A stretch of DNA of 36,691 nucleotides from Gammaproteobacteria bacterium (GCA_022451485.1 JAKUQS010000027.1:1-36691); one strand, 5' to 3'. Positions 23,847 to 32,881 are shown, numbered from the stretch's first letter. Translations and numbers: made by a program. Notes: generated by a model not told the origin, from the sequence alone.

Positions 23847-24037
23847 CCTAGCCAACAATCGACACCTGAGCGTCGCGCCGATAACACCCCGGTCAAATGT
23901 TTTGTCAACTCAAATGAGAAGGCCCATAAGACGCATTAAGGTCACTCACTATACTATGTCGCACAAGAAAACAGCGTGACGGAAGCCAAGCTGACAACTG
24001 CGTCGGACTGCGAACAATCTACTGGAGGCCACTAACG

Positions 24038-25135
24038 ATGAAAACTAAAGCTGCAGTACTCTATGAAGCCAACACACCTATGGTGATTGAAACCGTTGAC
24101 CTGCAGGAACCCCAGGAAGGCGAAGTGCTTGTCAAAGTGGCCGCCGCGGGCGTGTGCCATTCAGATTTCCATATCATGAAAGGCGAGTGGGCCTGGCCCA
24201 TGCCAGCTATCCTTGGTCACGAAGGGGCTGGTATTGTGGAACGCGTAGGCCCAGGAGTAACCCGCGTCAAGCCGGGTCAATCAGTTATCCTGAACTTTCG
24301 GGCGAATTGCGGCACCTGTCGTTACTGCATCATCGGCCGGCCCGTACTGTGCAACGGAGCGGGTGGACAGCGCCATACCCTGTTTGACGGCACTAGTCGT
24401 CTGAGCAAGAACGGTGAGACCATTCATCATATGGCTCGCACATCCTGCTTTTCAGAGTACACCGTGGTGCCAGAATCTGGTGCAGTACCTGTCCGTTCTG
24501 ATATGCCCCTCGATAAGGCGTGTCTGGTTGGTTGTGCAGTAATGACAGGCGTAGGCGCTGTGACGAATACAGCACACATAGAAGCCGGATCGATAGTGGC
24601 CGTCATCGGCTGTGGTGGCGTCGGACTGAATAGCGTACAAGGTGCCGCGTTGGCCGGCGCCAGTCAAATTGTTGCAATCGATATGCTGGATAACAAACTC
24701 GACTATGCTCGCCAATTCGGTGCGACAGATGTTGTCAACGCGGGCAATGGCGATGCAGTCGCGCGCGTAAAAGAAATAACGAGCGGCGGTGTTGACTACG
24801 CGTTCGAAGCGATCGGTAATTCACACACCATTCGTCAGGCATACGAAATGCTGGCTCCTGGTGGACTGGCAGTAGTTGTTGGAATGGCGCCTGAGGATGA
24901 TGAGGTTTCAATCAATGCGCTTTCCCTACCGCGCACCGAATGCGGCATCATCGGCTCATGGTACGGTGGCGCACGTCCGTGGGTGGATCTACCCAAAATA
25001 GCCGACCTATATCTCAGTGGGCGTCTACAAATTGATCCGATGATTAGCCGGACGTATCCGCTTGAGGAAATCAACGTTGCGTACGATGCACTGGCGGCAG
25101 GCGAAGTGGCGCGGAGTATTATTCTCTTTGAGTAA
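24038..25135 (+). CDS. Zinc-dependent medium-chain alcohol dehydrogenase
   Basis: This 365-residue NAD(P)-dependent MDR alcohol dehydrogenase has catalytic zinc ligands Cys40, His61/Glu62 and Cys166. The structural zinc ligands Cys91, 94, 97 and 105 are in 'ANCGTCRYCIIGRPVLC', and the coenzyme motif GCGGVG is at 191-196. The layout is that of class III-like (formaldehyde dehydrogenase-type) or aryl-alcohol dehydrogenases. It should interconvert an alcohol and an aldehyde in the cytoplasm. ACTGGAGG just before the ATG is a strong ribosome site. It has its own 191-bp upstream region, in which I see no clear promoter. The GGT-like gene follows after 50 bases. Confidence 0.92.
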   Translation: MKTKAAVLYEANTPMVIETVDLQEPQEGEVLVKVAAAGVCHSDFHIMKGEWAWPMPAILGHEGAGIVERVGPGVTRVKPGQSVILNFRANCGTCRYCIIGRPVLCNGAGGQRHTLFDGTSRLSKNGETIHHMARTSCFSEYTVVPESGAVPVRSDMPLDKACLVGCAVMTGVGAVTNTAHIEAGSIVAVIGCGGVGLNSVQGAALAGASQIVAIDMLDNKLDYARQFGATDVVNAGNGDAVARVKEITSGGVDYAFEAIGNSHTIRQAYEMLAPGGLAVVVGMAPEDDEVSINALSLPRTECGIIGSWYGGARPWVDLPKIADLYLSGRLQIDPMISRTYPLEEINVAYDALAAGEVARSIILFE

Positions 25136-25185
25136 TTATCTGTTCCCGTTAACAACATAGCCAACCAATTCAGGGGAAACGTACC

Positions 25186-26904
25186 TTGTCAGTCGTCTCT
25201 ACAACGCTAGGTCATCACTATGTCGTCAGTGCTGGCCACGAACTCGCCGCACTGGCCGCATTCGAAGTACTGGACGGCGGCGGTAATGCCATTGATGCGG
25301 GGATTGCCGCTATGTTGACCCTCGGGGTTGTTTACAGTGATCAGGTCAGCGTCGCCGGTGTTGCCCCGATGATGATCCGTCTAGGCGAGACTGGAGAGAT
25401 TGTCACTATTGCCGGCGTCGGTGGTTGGCCTCGTGCTCTTAATGTGGATGACTATATCGCACGTTACGGGGGCGAGATTCCGTTGGGGGTTCAGCGCACC
25501 GTGATTCCCGCCGCGCCTGACGCTTTCGTGACGGCATTATCGCGTTACGGCACCTTTACTTTTCGCGACGTCGCAGCCCGTGCCATTCGCTGCGCCTCAC
25601 AGGGATTCCCACGTCACCAAGTCATGTTGGATTACATTGCGCAACATGCCGACGATTACGCTCACTGGCCCGAAAATATCGACATCTGGATGCCAAACGG
25701 AAAACTACCCGAGCTAGGGAGTCAATTCATCCAATCGGACCTCGGCGCTACGTTACAGTTTCTATGTGATCAGGAAGTTGCGGCAGGGGCCGATCGACTG
25801 GCCGGACTGACTGCGGTTCGCCATGCGTTTTACCAAGGTGACCTAGCACATCAAATTATTACCCACCAACAGCAACACGACGGGCTGCTAAGTGCCGAAG
25901 ATCTGGCCGACTTTCATTGCCAAGTCCTGCCTTCACTGTCGCGGACCTTTCAACTTGGCGGTGACGCAGTTGAGGTGCATACCTGCGGTGCCTGGAGCCA
26001 GGGCCCTACCCTGCTGCAGGCACTCGCCATACTAGAAAACAGTAACGTAAATGCATTGGAGCGGGGTTCCGCTGCGTACTATCACACCATGGCCGAGGCC
26101 ATCAAACTAGCGCTCGCTGATCGCGAAGCTTATCTTGGTGATCCAGACTTTATTAATGTGCCGGTCGACACACTGATGAGCAGCGCCTACGGCGCCGAAC
26201 GCGCTCAGCTGATCGACCCTAACCTCGCCGCGCCAGGCATGCCCTCGCCCGGATCAATTCCCGGCTACCACCCCTATCACTCGCCCGTTATCCGCGATCG
26301 GGGCTTACCCAAATTACCTGCTGACACTTCGATCGTCTGTGTGATCGATGAACAAGGCAACGCCATCTGCGCCACTCCTTCCGACACCAGCTGGGATACC
26401 CCGATTGTTCCAGGGACCGGGCTCGCCATTTCCTCGCGCGGTGATCAATCTCGAGCAGTTCGCGGGCATCCGTCTGTCCTGGCCCCCGGGAAACGCCCGC
26501 GATTGACCCCAAACCCGTGTTTTATTCAGGTGCCCGGCCAATGGATCATGCCTTTTGGCACACCCGGGGGGGACGCACAGGTTCAAGCCAACCTGCAGGT
26601 GCTATACCACCACCTGCAATTCAAGCGGCCCTTGCAAGAAGCCATTGAAGCACCCCGTTTTATGACCCACTCTCACCCCGACAGCTTTGCGCCGCACCAT
26701 TCTCAGCCTGGCCTGTTAACGATAGAAGGCCGCGTTGACGAGACGATCACCTCGGACCTTGCTCGTCGTGGTCATACGGTTGAACGGCTAGACGACTGGA
26801 CACATGCGGTGGCCGGCGTTTGCGCCGTTCGCCAAGATCTAAAATCAGGAGAAATCGAAGGGGCTGCCGATCCCAGACGGACCAGTCGCGCTATGGGCTG
26901 GTGA
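25186..26904 (+). CDS. Gamma-glutamyltransferase-family protein without signal peptide
   Basis: This 572-residue Ntn-hydrolase of the gamma-glutamyltransferase family is a self-cleaving precursor. The probable nucleophile and new N-terminus after cleavage is Thr381 in 'PADTSIVCVIDEQGNAICA', in line with Thr391 of the E. coli enzyme. The glycine-rich 'FGTPGGDAQVQANLQVLYH' completes the small subunit active site. Unlike E. coli Ggt it has no signal peptide, so it should act in the cytoplasm, perhaps as a hydrolase of gamma-glutamyl or other amides. It starts with TTG at 25186 behind CAGGGGAAA. It ends 11 bases before the stop of the convergent enoyl-CoA hydratase gene. Confidence 0.88.
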   Translation: MSVVSTTLGHHYVVSAGHELAALAAFEVLDGGGNAIDAGIAAMLTLGVVYSDQVSVAGVAPMMIRLGETGEIVTIAGVGGWPRALNVDDYIARYGGEIPLGVQRTVIPAAPDAFVTALSRYGTFTFRDVAARAIRCASQGFPRHQVMLDYIAQHADDYAHWPENIDIWMPNGKLPELGSQFIQSDLGATLQFLCDQEVAAGADRLAGLTAVRHAFYQGDLAHQIITHQQQHDGLLSAEDLADFHCQVLPSLSRTFQLGGDAVEVHTCGAWSQGPTLLQALAILENSNVNALERGSAAYYHTMAEAIKLALADREAYLGDPDFINVPVDTLMSSAYGAERAQLIDPNLAAPGMPSPGSIPGYHPYHSPVIRDRGLPKLPADTSIVCVIDEQGNAICATPSDTSWDTPIVPGTGLAISSRGDQSRAVRGHPSVLAPGKRPRLTPNPCFIQVPGQWIMPFGTPGGDAQVQANLQVLYHHLQFKRPLQEAIEAPRFMTHSHPDSFAPHHSQPGLLTIEGRVDETITSDLARRGHTVERLDDWTHAVAGVCAVRQDLKSGEIEGAADPRRTSRAMGW

Positions 26905-26915
26905 TATACCCTGCT

Positions 26916-27716
26916 TTAACGCCCATGAAATTCGGGCTTTTGTTTCTCCACAAACGCCTTGGCTGCGGCCTTATGATCATCGGTCTCAAAGGTTCGTATC
27001 ATGTGAATCGCCTCTGAATCCAACACATCGCTCAACACACCGCGCACAGCAATATTGAGGTTGCGCTTCATATAACCCAACGCGATGGTAGGCAGGGCGC
27101 TGAGCTCCCTAGCATAGTCTGCTGCCGCCTCTGGCAATGCATCTGCCGTAACAACCCGATTAACTAAGCCGATCTCATAAGCGTCGCTTCCACTGAGTAC
27201 TTTCCCGGTAAAGTAAAGTTCTCGGGCCATCGCAGCCCCTACAAGATAGGTCATAAAGTAACTCCCGCCAAAATCGCCTGACAATCCGATGCGCGAGAAC
27301 GCGGTCGTCAATTTTGCACTATCGACCACGATGCGCAGATCGCACGCCAAAGCAAGCGACAGGCCGGCACCCGCCGCCGCCCCAGGAATTACAGCCAGCG
27401 TCGGTTTAGGCATTTCGTGAAGCACTCGACTGATCTCCATTCGGCTACGAAGATCGTGTACTTTCTCATCAAAGGTCTTTGCTGAAGGATCTGAGTCCGA
27501 CGCTTCTGCAAATCGTTTGACATCCCCGCCCGCACAAAACGCGTTACCTGCACCAGTTAAGACCACAACCCGTACGCTGGCATCAGCCGCTAGACGCGGT
27601 AAGGACTCCCTCAGACCGGTCATCATCTGTGGCGTCAGCGCATTACGTGCCAACGGCCGATTCATAGTCAGAGTCGCGATCCCGCTGTCATTTGATTCCA
27701 GTAATTCATCATTCAT
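26916..27716 (-). CDS. Enoyl-CoA hydratase/isomerase family protein
   Basis: This 266-residue crotonase-fold protein has 'TMNRPLARNALTPQMM' (CoA-binding strand and loop) and 'AFCAGGDVKRFAEA' (first oxyanion-hole motif). 'PGAAAGAGLSLALACDLRI' carries the second oxyanion residue, and 'RIGLSGDFGGSYFMTYLVG' has Asp where hydratases have the second catalytic Glu. That combination is common in isomerases and in catabolic members of unknown substrate, so a plain beta-oxidation hydratase is not assured. It is transcribed divergently from the luciferase-like gene at 27828, across a short region holding an inverted repeat. Confidence 0.9.
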   Translation of the reverse strand: MNDELLESNDSGIATLTMNRPLARNALTPQMMTGLRESLPRLAADASVRVVVLTGAGNAFCAGGDVKRFAEASDSDPSAKTFDEKVHDLRSRMEISRVLHEMPKPTLAVIPGAAAGAGLSLALACDLRIVVDSAKLTTAFSRIGLSGDFGGSYFMTYLVGAAMARELYFTGKVLSGSDAYEIGLVNRVVTADALPEAAADYARELSALPTIALGYMKRNLNIAVRGVLSDVLDSEAIHMIRTFETDDHKAAAKAFVEKQKPEFHGR

Positions 27717-27779
27717 TGCGCTATTCTCAAATAATTTGTAAGAAAATCCGCCGCCCCAACGAACAGTAGCTTCCCATCG

Positions 27780-27809
27780 TTGGATTGGCTAGAGTCTAAA
27801 CCAATCCAA
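27780..27809. promoter_or_regulatory. Perfect 9-bp inverted repeat in a divergent promoter region
   Basis: TTGGATTGG (27780-27788) and CCAATCCAA (27801-27809) are perfect complements separated by 12 bases. They lie in the 111-bp region between the divergent enoyl-CoA hydratase gene and the luciferase-like gene, ending 18 bases before the latter's ATG. The position suits an operator for a dimeric repressor; a hairpin in the leader RNA of the rightward gene is the other possibility. Confidence 0.5.
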
Positions 27810-27827
27810 ATAGGCATCTGACCCCCG

Positions 27828-28868
27828 ATGATTCCGTTATCCGTTCTTGACCTCGCCCCCGTGCCCGCCGGCCAGCATCCCGGCCAGGCACTGCATAACA
27901 CCGTCGCCCTAGCCCAACGCGCAGAAGAACTAGGTTACCGCCGCTACTGGCTGGCAGAACATCACAACATGGTTGGCATCGCAAGCGCTGCCACCGCCGT
28001 GGTCATCGGGTTGGTCGCTGGCAATACTCGCTCGATGCGCGTCGGTTCCGGGGGCATCATGCTGCCGAATCACGCACCGCTGGTGATCGCCGAACAATTC
28101 GGCACCCTGGAAGCACTTTACCCGGGACGAATCGATCTTGGATTAGGCAGGGCCCCGGGTACCGATCAACTAACGGCTTACGCTCTAAGGCGCACCCTAG
28201 AAGGCAATGTAGATGACTTTCCAAGAGATGTTCAGGAACTCCAGGCCTATTTTTCCGAGACAACCGATGATCAGCACGTTAAGGCGGTACCTGGAGCGGG
28301 GCTCAACGTGCCGATCTGGATATTGGGCTCCAGCCTGTACGGGGCACAGCTGGCAGCAGCGCTGGGCCTACCCTATGCCTTTGCCTCGCACTTTGCACCC
28401 GCAGCGCTGATGCAAGCGATCGAACTGTATCGTGACCGCTTTCAACCCTCTGAACAGCTAGACCAACCGTACGTTATGCTGGGGTGCAACGTATGTGCGG
28501 CCGACACGAACGAGGAAGGTCAGCGCCTACGTAGCTCACATCAGCTTTCTACTCTCAACCTGCGTCGGGGAAGGCCCGGACTCCTTCCACCACCGGTGGA
28601 TGATCTTGAGCGGCAACTATCAGGCGCCGAACGGGCAGTACTGGAAGAAGCCGGCTCCTGTGCGTTTGTTGGTGATGCTCAAACCGTACAACATGGCCTT
28701 GAGCAATTTATTGCCCAAACAGGTGCAGACGAACTCATCATTGCCTCACAAATTTATGATCCAGTAGCGCGAATCCGATCCTATGAAATCACCGCCGACA
28801 TCGGTATCGAACAACGCTTATCGAGCCCGCACCACTCAGCGCCACAGCCCGCATCGTCTCACGCCTGA
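27828..28868 (+). CDS. Luciferase-like oxidoreductase of the YhbW/MsnO8 type
   Basis: This 346-residue LLM-class flavin-dependent protein begins '[48 protein letters not shown]'. The sequence 'LSVLDLAPV', then 'YWLAEHHNM', '[42 protein letters not shown]', is the pattern of the single-component YhbW/MsnO8 subgroup. These are usually FMN-dependent; the natural substrate is not known. It is not closely similar to the other luciferase-like gene at 20242. It is divergent from the enoyl-CoA hydratase gene. Confidence 0.9.
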   Translation: MIPLSVLDLAPVPAGQHPGQALHNTVALAQRAEELGYRRYWLAEHHNMVGIASAATAVVIGLVAGNTRSMRVGSGGIMLPNHAPLVIAEQFGTLEALYPGRIDLGLGRAPGTDQLTAYALRRTLEGNVDDFPRDVQELQAYFSETTDDQHVKAVPGAGLNVPIWILGSSLYGAQLAAALGLPYAFASHFAPAALMQAIELYRDRFQPSEQLDQPYVMLGCNVCAADTNEEGQRLRSSHQLSTLNLRRGRPGLLPPPVDDLERQLSGAERAVLEEAGSCAFVGDAQTVQHGLEQFIAQTGADELIIASQIYDPVARIRSYEITADIGIEQRLSSPHHSAPQPASSHA

Positions 28869-28897
28869 CGGTCCTTAGGACAACGCGCTTTATCGAA

Positions 28898-29215
28898 TCA
28901 CTCTGCCGCTGCGATATTCTGGATAATCTCGACAACATCCCGAGTTCGCGTTACTCGACCCTCCCAGGTGGAATCAAATTCTTCGATAAGCGCTTTGATC
29001 GCATTTGAATCGGCAATTGCATTAGCCGCTTGCAACGTTGGAAACTCATAAAATGCAAGGTGGGCACCGGCTTCAACCTCACTCCACCCACGCGTCGCAC
29101 CCAGAGCGTTAAACGCCACCACGGCATCAGGCAAATGTTTCTCCTGATACCAACGATCGAATGCTTCGCGATCTGCTTCGGCCACAGAAGCTTTTACAAT
29201 TAAATATGCGGTCAT
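28898..29215 (-). CDS. Small EthD-like dimeric alpha/beta-barrel protein
   Basis: This 105-residue protein from the ATG at 29215 is preceded by AGAGGAGA, a near-perfect ribosome site; the frame is open further upstream to 29299 but without such a site. 'YLIVKASVAEADREAFDRWYQEKHLPDAVVAF' has the 'W-Y-x-x-x-H-x-P' shape of EthD/DUF-type ferredoxin-like barrels. 'HLAFYEFPTLQAANAI' is the usual third-strand and helix pattern. Related proteins act as small monooxygenase helpers or cyclases in catabolic clusters. Function here is unknown. Confidence 0.72.
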   Translation of the reverse strand: MTAYLIVKASVAEADREAFDRWYQEKHLPDAVVAFNALGATRGWSEVEAGAHLAFYEFPTLQAANAIADSNAIKALIEEFDSTWEGRVTRTRDVVEIIQNIAAAE

Positions 29216-29405
29216 GTGACATCTCCTCTTTTTTAATGCATCAATCGATCCTGATGTGTTTCGTCTGCCCTCGCCGCCGCGCCCTAGGACATCTGTCATT
29301 CAACGCCTAACACTCGTAGCCAACACCCACCGCCGCAAGACTAAGCCCCGATTGATATAATTGATATGGTCGTGCTTCGTCCATTAATAACCAGGAGAGT
29401 TTAAA

Positions 29406-29780
29406 GTGAAATTGAGCCTGTTATTCAAGATTAGTGGGGCTATATTGGTTGTAAACGGCATCTCTATGCTGGCTACCCCCGCCATGGCCATCGAAATGTA
29501 TGGCATGGAACAGACCGCAGACCTCACGGTGGCTATTAGCGCGTTGGGCCTTTCTTTTCTCGGCACGGGAGTTCTCGTCTTCATGCTACCGGCCTGGATC
29601 AGCGATAAACTCGCCGCGGCGGGTATCCTGCTTGGGTTGATCCAGCTATCTTGGGTGGCACGGGTTGGTTACGACCTGTACGCGGGCAGCATCTCTGGGC
29701 CGCCGGCAATCGCTAATTTGTGCATCGCTGCAATCCTGGCAGCGCTCTTTCTCATCATGAGTTTAAGAGCGTCGGACTAA
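29406..29780 (+). CDS. Small inner-membrane protein with four predicted helices
   Basis: This 124-residue hydrophobic protein starts with GTG at 29406 behind a strong CAGGAGAG. Four membrane segments are visible, near residues 7-29, 40-62, 68-88 and 96-118 (ending FLIMSLRASD). It has no cysteine cluster or charged motif to suggest a function, and I do not recognise the family beyond a generic small membrane protein. It stands alone, followed by a strong hairpin at 29817. Confidence 0.75.
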   Translation: MKLSLLFKISGAILVVNGISMLATPAMAIEMYGMEQTADLTVAISALGLSFLGTGVLVFMLPAWISDKLAAAGILLGLIQLSWVARVGYDLYAGSISGPPAIANLCIAAILAALFLIMSLRASD

Positions 29781-29816
29781 AGATTCACTGCTAACTAATC
29801 CGTTCCTAAAAACAAT

Positions 29817-29850
29817 CACCAGAGATGCCCTTGACCTGGCATCTCTGGTG
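29817..29850. terminator. Perfect 13-bp hairpin downstream of the small membrane protein gene
   Basis: Arms CACCAGAGATGCC (29817-29829) and GGCATCTCTGGTG (29838-29850) enclose an 8-base loop, 37 bases after the membrane-protein stop. The plus strand lacks a T-run after it. On the minus strand the stem is followed by a T-rich stretch (ATTGTTTTTAGG), so it would work best as a terminator for leftward transcripts, although no leftward gene lies just to the right. Confidence 0.6.
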
Positions 29851-29951
29851 GTAGCGACTCATAGTAAACATAACAAAGTGAGCGTTGTCACTCCAAAAGA
29901 TAAACGTGCTGTTTTTCGAATTACTTCCCAGCTCGTCATGAGTCAGTCTGC

Positions 29952-30689
29952 ATGAGCGTGCGAGGGAAAGTCGCCCTGATTACCGGTGCTGGCACAGGGA
30001 TCGGCAAAGCCACCACAGAACGCATGAGCGCCGACGGAGCCCATGTCATTGCCGGCATCATCGGTGAAGAAGAGCGCACGGTTGCCAGCGACTTCACACA
30101 ACGCATTCTCGATGTCCGATTACAATCAGACTGGGACGCAGCACTGGCTGACTGTCGCGAACAATTCGGTGGTATCGATATCCTGGTTAACAATGCAGGA
30201 CTTTTAATAGAAGGAACAGCCGAAGAGACCTCTGATGCCACCTGGGATAAAATTTTCGACGTTAATTTGAAGGGTCTCTTTCGGGGCTGTCGCGCGGTCA
30301 TTCCCCAGATGCGCCAAAGGGGCGGCGGCGCGATCGTTAATCTGGCTTCAATTGATGCACTGAGTGGCGCTATCGGGCATCTGGCTTATTCGGCTTCAAA
30401 AGGCGGTGTTACGGCTTTAACCCGTTCACTCGCTACCGACCACGCGGTCGATAACATCCGTGTGAACGCTGTGTGCCCCGGCACCATCACGACGCCCATG
30501 GTCGAAAAAATGTTCAAAGATACCGGCGACATCGACGCTGCCCGCAACGCGTCGATTGCCAAACACCCGTTGGGGCGACTGGCTTCAGCAGGTGAAGTCG
30601 CCAGTGTGATCGTTTTTCTCTGCTCTAACGACGCCAGTTTTATTACCGGACAATCAGTCTCGGTCGATGGCGGGCGTAGCATTCGCTGA
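29952..30689 (+). CDS. Classical short-chain dehydrogenase/reductase
   Basis: This 245-residue SDR has every classical element: TGAGTGIG at residues 11-18, NNAG at 80-83, catalytic Ser133, Tyr146 and Lys150 (YSASK), and 'CPGTITTPMVEKMF'. Its fold and end 'ITGQSVSVDGGRSIR' are those of FabG-like and catabolic alcohol dehydrogenases. It uses NAD(P) on a secondary alcohol or ketone. The haloalkane dehalogenase gene begins 25 bases after its stop. The two probably form an operon in which the alcohol released by dehalogenation could be oxidised by this SDR. Confidence 0.93.
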   Translation: MSVRGKVALITGAGTGIGKATTERMSADGAHVIAGIIGEEERTVASDFTQRILDVRLQSDWDAALADCREQFGGIDILVNNAGLLIEGTAEETSDATWDKIFDVNLKGLFRGCRAVIPQMRQRGGGAIVNLASIDALSGAIGHLAYSASKGGVTALTRSLATDHAVDNIRVNAVCPGTITTPMVEKMFKDTGDIDAARNASIAKHPLGRLASAGEVASVIVFLCSNDASFITGQSVSVDGGRSIR

Positions 30690-30714
30690 CCCTATGAAAA
30701 AGGATTCTATCCCG

Positions 30715-31587
30715 ATGAATACCCGTGAACTCGATCAGAAAACCATTGAAGTGCTTGGACGCCAGATGAGTTACGTCGAAATAGGTACCGGCACACCAAT
30801 TGTGTTTCAGCACGGCAACCCAACGTCCTCCTACCTGTGGCGCAATATCATGCCTCAGCTATCCGCTGTAGGTCGCTGCATCGCCATTGATCTTATCGGC
30901 ATGGGAAATTCAGAAAAACTGGACCCCTCGGGGCCAGAGCGTTACACCTTCGAGGAACACCGCCAGTATTTCGATGCTGCCCTCGCCGCACTTAATGTAG
31001 AAGCAAATGTTGTCCTCGTCGTACACGATTGGGGTTCAGCGCTGGGTTTTGACTGGGCCAATCGTCACCGACAGGCGATCAGAGGACTATGCTATATGGA
31101 AAGTCTCGTCCGCCCAGTATCCTGGAGCGAGTGGCCAGAACTTTCCGCAAAAGTCTTTCAAGGCTTCAGATCTCCGGCCGGTGAGGCCATGGTCCTCGAC
31201 AAAAACATTTTTGTTGAAAAAGTGTTGCCAGGATCTGTGCTTAGGACATTGACCGATGAAGAAATGACGGTGTATCGACGTCCCTATCTAGAACCCGGGG
31301 AAAGCCGTCGGCCTACGCTCACCTGGCCACGGCAAATTCCAATAGAGGGCGAACCCGCTAATGTCGTGGAGATTGTGCAATCTTATGCTGACTGGCTGTC
31401 AGAAAGCCCTGTGCCCAAGCTGTTTATCAATGCTGAACCCGGCGCCATTCTCACAGGCGAACCGCGCGAGTTCTGTCGACGTTGGCCCAACCAAGTTGAA
31501 GTCACCGTGACGGGAAGTCATTTCATTCAGGAAGATTCTCCCGAGGAAATTGCTAACGCCTTACGCAGCTGGATTCAGACCATTTAG
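30715..31587 (+). CDS. Haloalkane dehalogenase, HLD-II type
   Basis: This 290-residue alpha/beta-hydrolase keeps the complete catalytic pentad of subfamily II haloalkane dehalogenases. The nucleophile Asp105 and halide-binding Trp106 are in 'VHDWGSALGF', the second halide ligand Asn35 in 'HGNPTSSYLWRN', Glu129 in 'YMESLV', and His269 in 'TGSHFIQED'. Spacing agrees with Rhodococcus DhaA (106/130/272). The reaction replaces halogen with hydroxyl to give an alcohol plus halide, using only water. I chose the ATG at 30715 because AAGGA precedes it; ATGs at 30694 and further upstream lack a site. It is cytoplasmic and paired with the SDR upstream. Confidence 0.93.
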   Translation: MNTRELDQKTIEVLGRQMSYVEIGTGTPIVFQHGNPTSSYLWRNIMPQLSAVGRCIAIDLIGMGNSEKLDPSGPERYTFEEHRQYFDAALAALNVEANVVLVVHDWGSALGFDWANRHRQAIRGLCYMESLVRPVSWSEWPELSAKVFQGFRSPAGEAMVLDKNIFVEKVLPGSVLRTLTDEEMTVYRRPYLEPGESRRPTLTWPRQIPIEGEPANVVEIVQSYADWLSESPVPKLFINAEPGAILTGEPREFCRRWPNQVEVTVTGSHFIQEDSPEEIANALRSWIQTI

Positions 31588-31645
31588 GTATTCCAAGGGA
31601 TGCGTCTGGCACCTGCGCTTATGTGCTCCCACTTTCGCCAGACAC

Positions 31646-32881
31646 TCAGCCCGTCAAAACGCGCCGCCGAAGCAGATTCAATAAATTGATCACGCTGTAC
31701 TCGCGAATGCGATTTCGATCACCCGGCATCCGCGCCCAACGCGCATCACTGATACCGGGCATGGCAATACCGAGGTAAACCGTTCCGACCGGTTGCCCTT
31801 CCTGCTCTGCAGGTCCTGCCACTCCCGTAACCGCTAACCCTACGTCGGCTTTGAGATATTTGCGCGCACCTTCCGCCATCGCTTTGGCTGCCGCTTCCGT
31901 CACCACCGGTCCTTCGGGGACACCCAGTAAGTCAAATTTAACCTCACTCGAATACGCGACCACACTGCCCCGGAACACCTCACTCGCTCCGGGTATCGCG
32001 GCCAGCCGCGCACCCACCAAGCCACCGGTTAAGGATTCCGCCACGCCGAGGGTCCATCCACGCTCTCGCAACAGATCCAACACTACCGATTCCATCGTTT
32101 GCTCATCAATGCCAAACACATAACTACCAAGAATGTCGCGAACGTGCTGCTCTTCTTCGGCAATGATGGCATCCGCCGCTAGCGCATCAGCGGCCTTGGC
32201 AGTGATACGAACCTTGAGTCCTTCAACACCACTCGCCTGAAAAGCCAATGTCGCAAGGCCAGTGCGATCCAACACTTCAATACGCGCGGCCAGCATTTCC
32301 GCCAAGCCCGACTCGCTCTGCCCCCAGGTGCGCAGCACTCGACTGCGAATCACTGCGGTCATCCCCGCCCGGCGTTGCAGATCCGGAATCACTGTGCCCA
32401 AAACCATCTCTCGCATCTCATAAGGAACACCAGGCACTGCATAAATGACTTTATCCTCGATCGGACACACCAGACCGGGTGCGGTCCCGGGCATTTCGGC
32501 AATAGTCGTTGCGCCCTCTGGCACATCCGCCTGACGCAGATTATTCTGCGTGAACTCACGGCCACGAGATTCGAACAGGCGGCGAATATGTTCCCCTATA
32601 TGGTCATGCCGAATTAGTGATACGCCCATAACTTGCGCGATCGCTTCTCGAGTAATGTCATCCTGAGTCGGTCCCAAGCCACCACAGACAATCACTGCGT
32701 CGCTTCGCTCAAGCGCCAGTTGTATCGTGCTGACCATACGGCCCAGGTTGTCCCCCACCTTGGTTTGGTACAGCGAATCGATACCTGCGAGGGCAAGTTG
32801 CCCACCCATCCACGAGGAGTTGGTATCGACAATTTGCCCTAACAACAGTTCAGTACCAATAGCGACTATTTCGCAACGCAT
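31646..32881 (-). CDS. cinA: CinA family nicotinamide-nucleotide amidohydrolase
   Basis: This 411-residue two-domain CinA protein has an N-terminal MoaB/MogA-like domain ('CEIVAIGTELLLGQIVDTNSS', 'VIVCGGLGPTQDDITREAIA') and a C-terminal PncC-type domain. The latter has 'GVAESLTGGLVGARLAAIPGAS', with the catalytic Ser, and 'VGLAVTGVAGPAEQEGQPVGTVYLG'. The C-terminal domain deamidates nicotinamide mononucleotide in NAD recycling, and the N-terminal domain is linked to ADP-ribose hydrolysis. I use the ATG at 32881, which has GGAG upstream; an open extension of 11 codons to 32914 has none. It has a separate promoter region of about 200 bases. Confidence 0.96.
   Translation of the reverse strand: MRCEIVAIGTELLLGQIVDTNSSWMGGQLALAGIDSLYQTKVGDNLGRMVSTIQLALERSDAVIVCGGLGPTQDDITREAIAQVMGVSLIRHDHIGEHIRRLFESRGREFTQNNLRQADVPEGATTIAEMPGTAPGLVCPIEDKVIYAVPGVPYEMREMVLGTVIPDLQRRAGMTAVIRSRVLRTWGQSESGLAEMLAARIEVLDRTGLATLAFQASGVEGLKVRITAKAADALAADAIIAEEEQHVRDILGSYVFGIDEQTMESVVLDLLRERGWTLGVAESLTGGLVGARLAAIPGASEVFRGSVVAYSSEVKFDLLGVPEGPVVTEAAAKAMAEGARKYLKADVGLAVTGVAGPAEQEGQPVGTVYLGIAMPGISDARWARMPGDRNRIREYSVINLLNLLRRRVLTG

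Noticed and set aside
31604..31643. GTCTGGC/GCCAGAC repeat between the dehalogenase and cinA
   Set aside because: The loop of 26 bases is too long for a good terminator, and the match is short.
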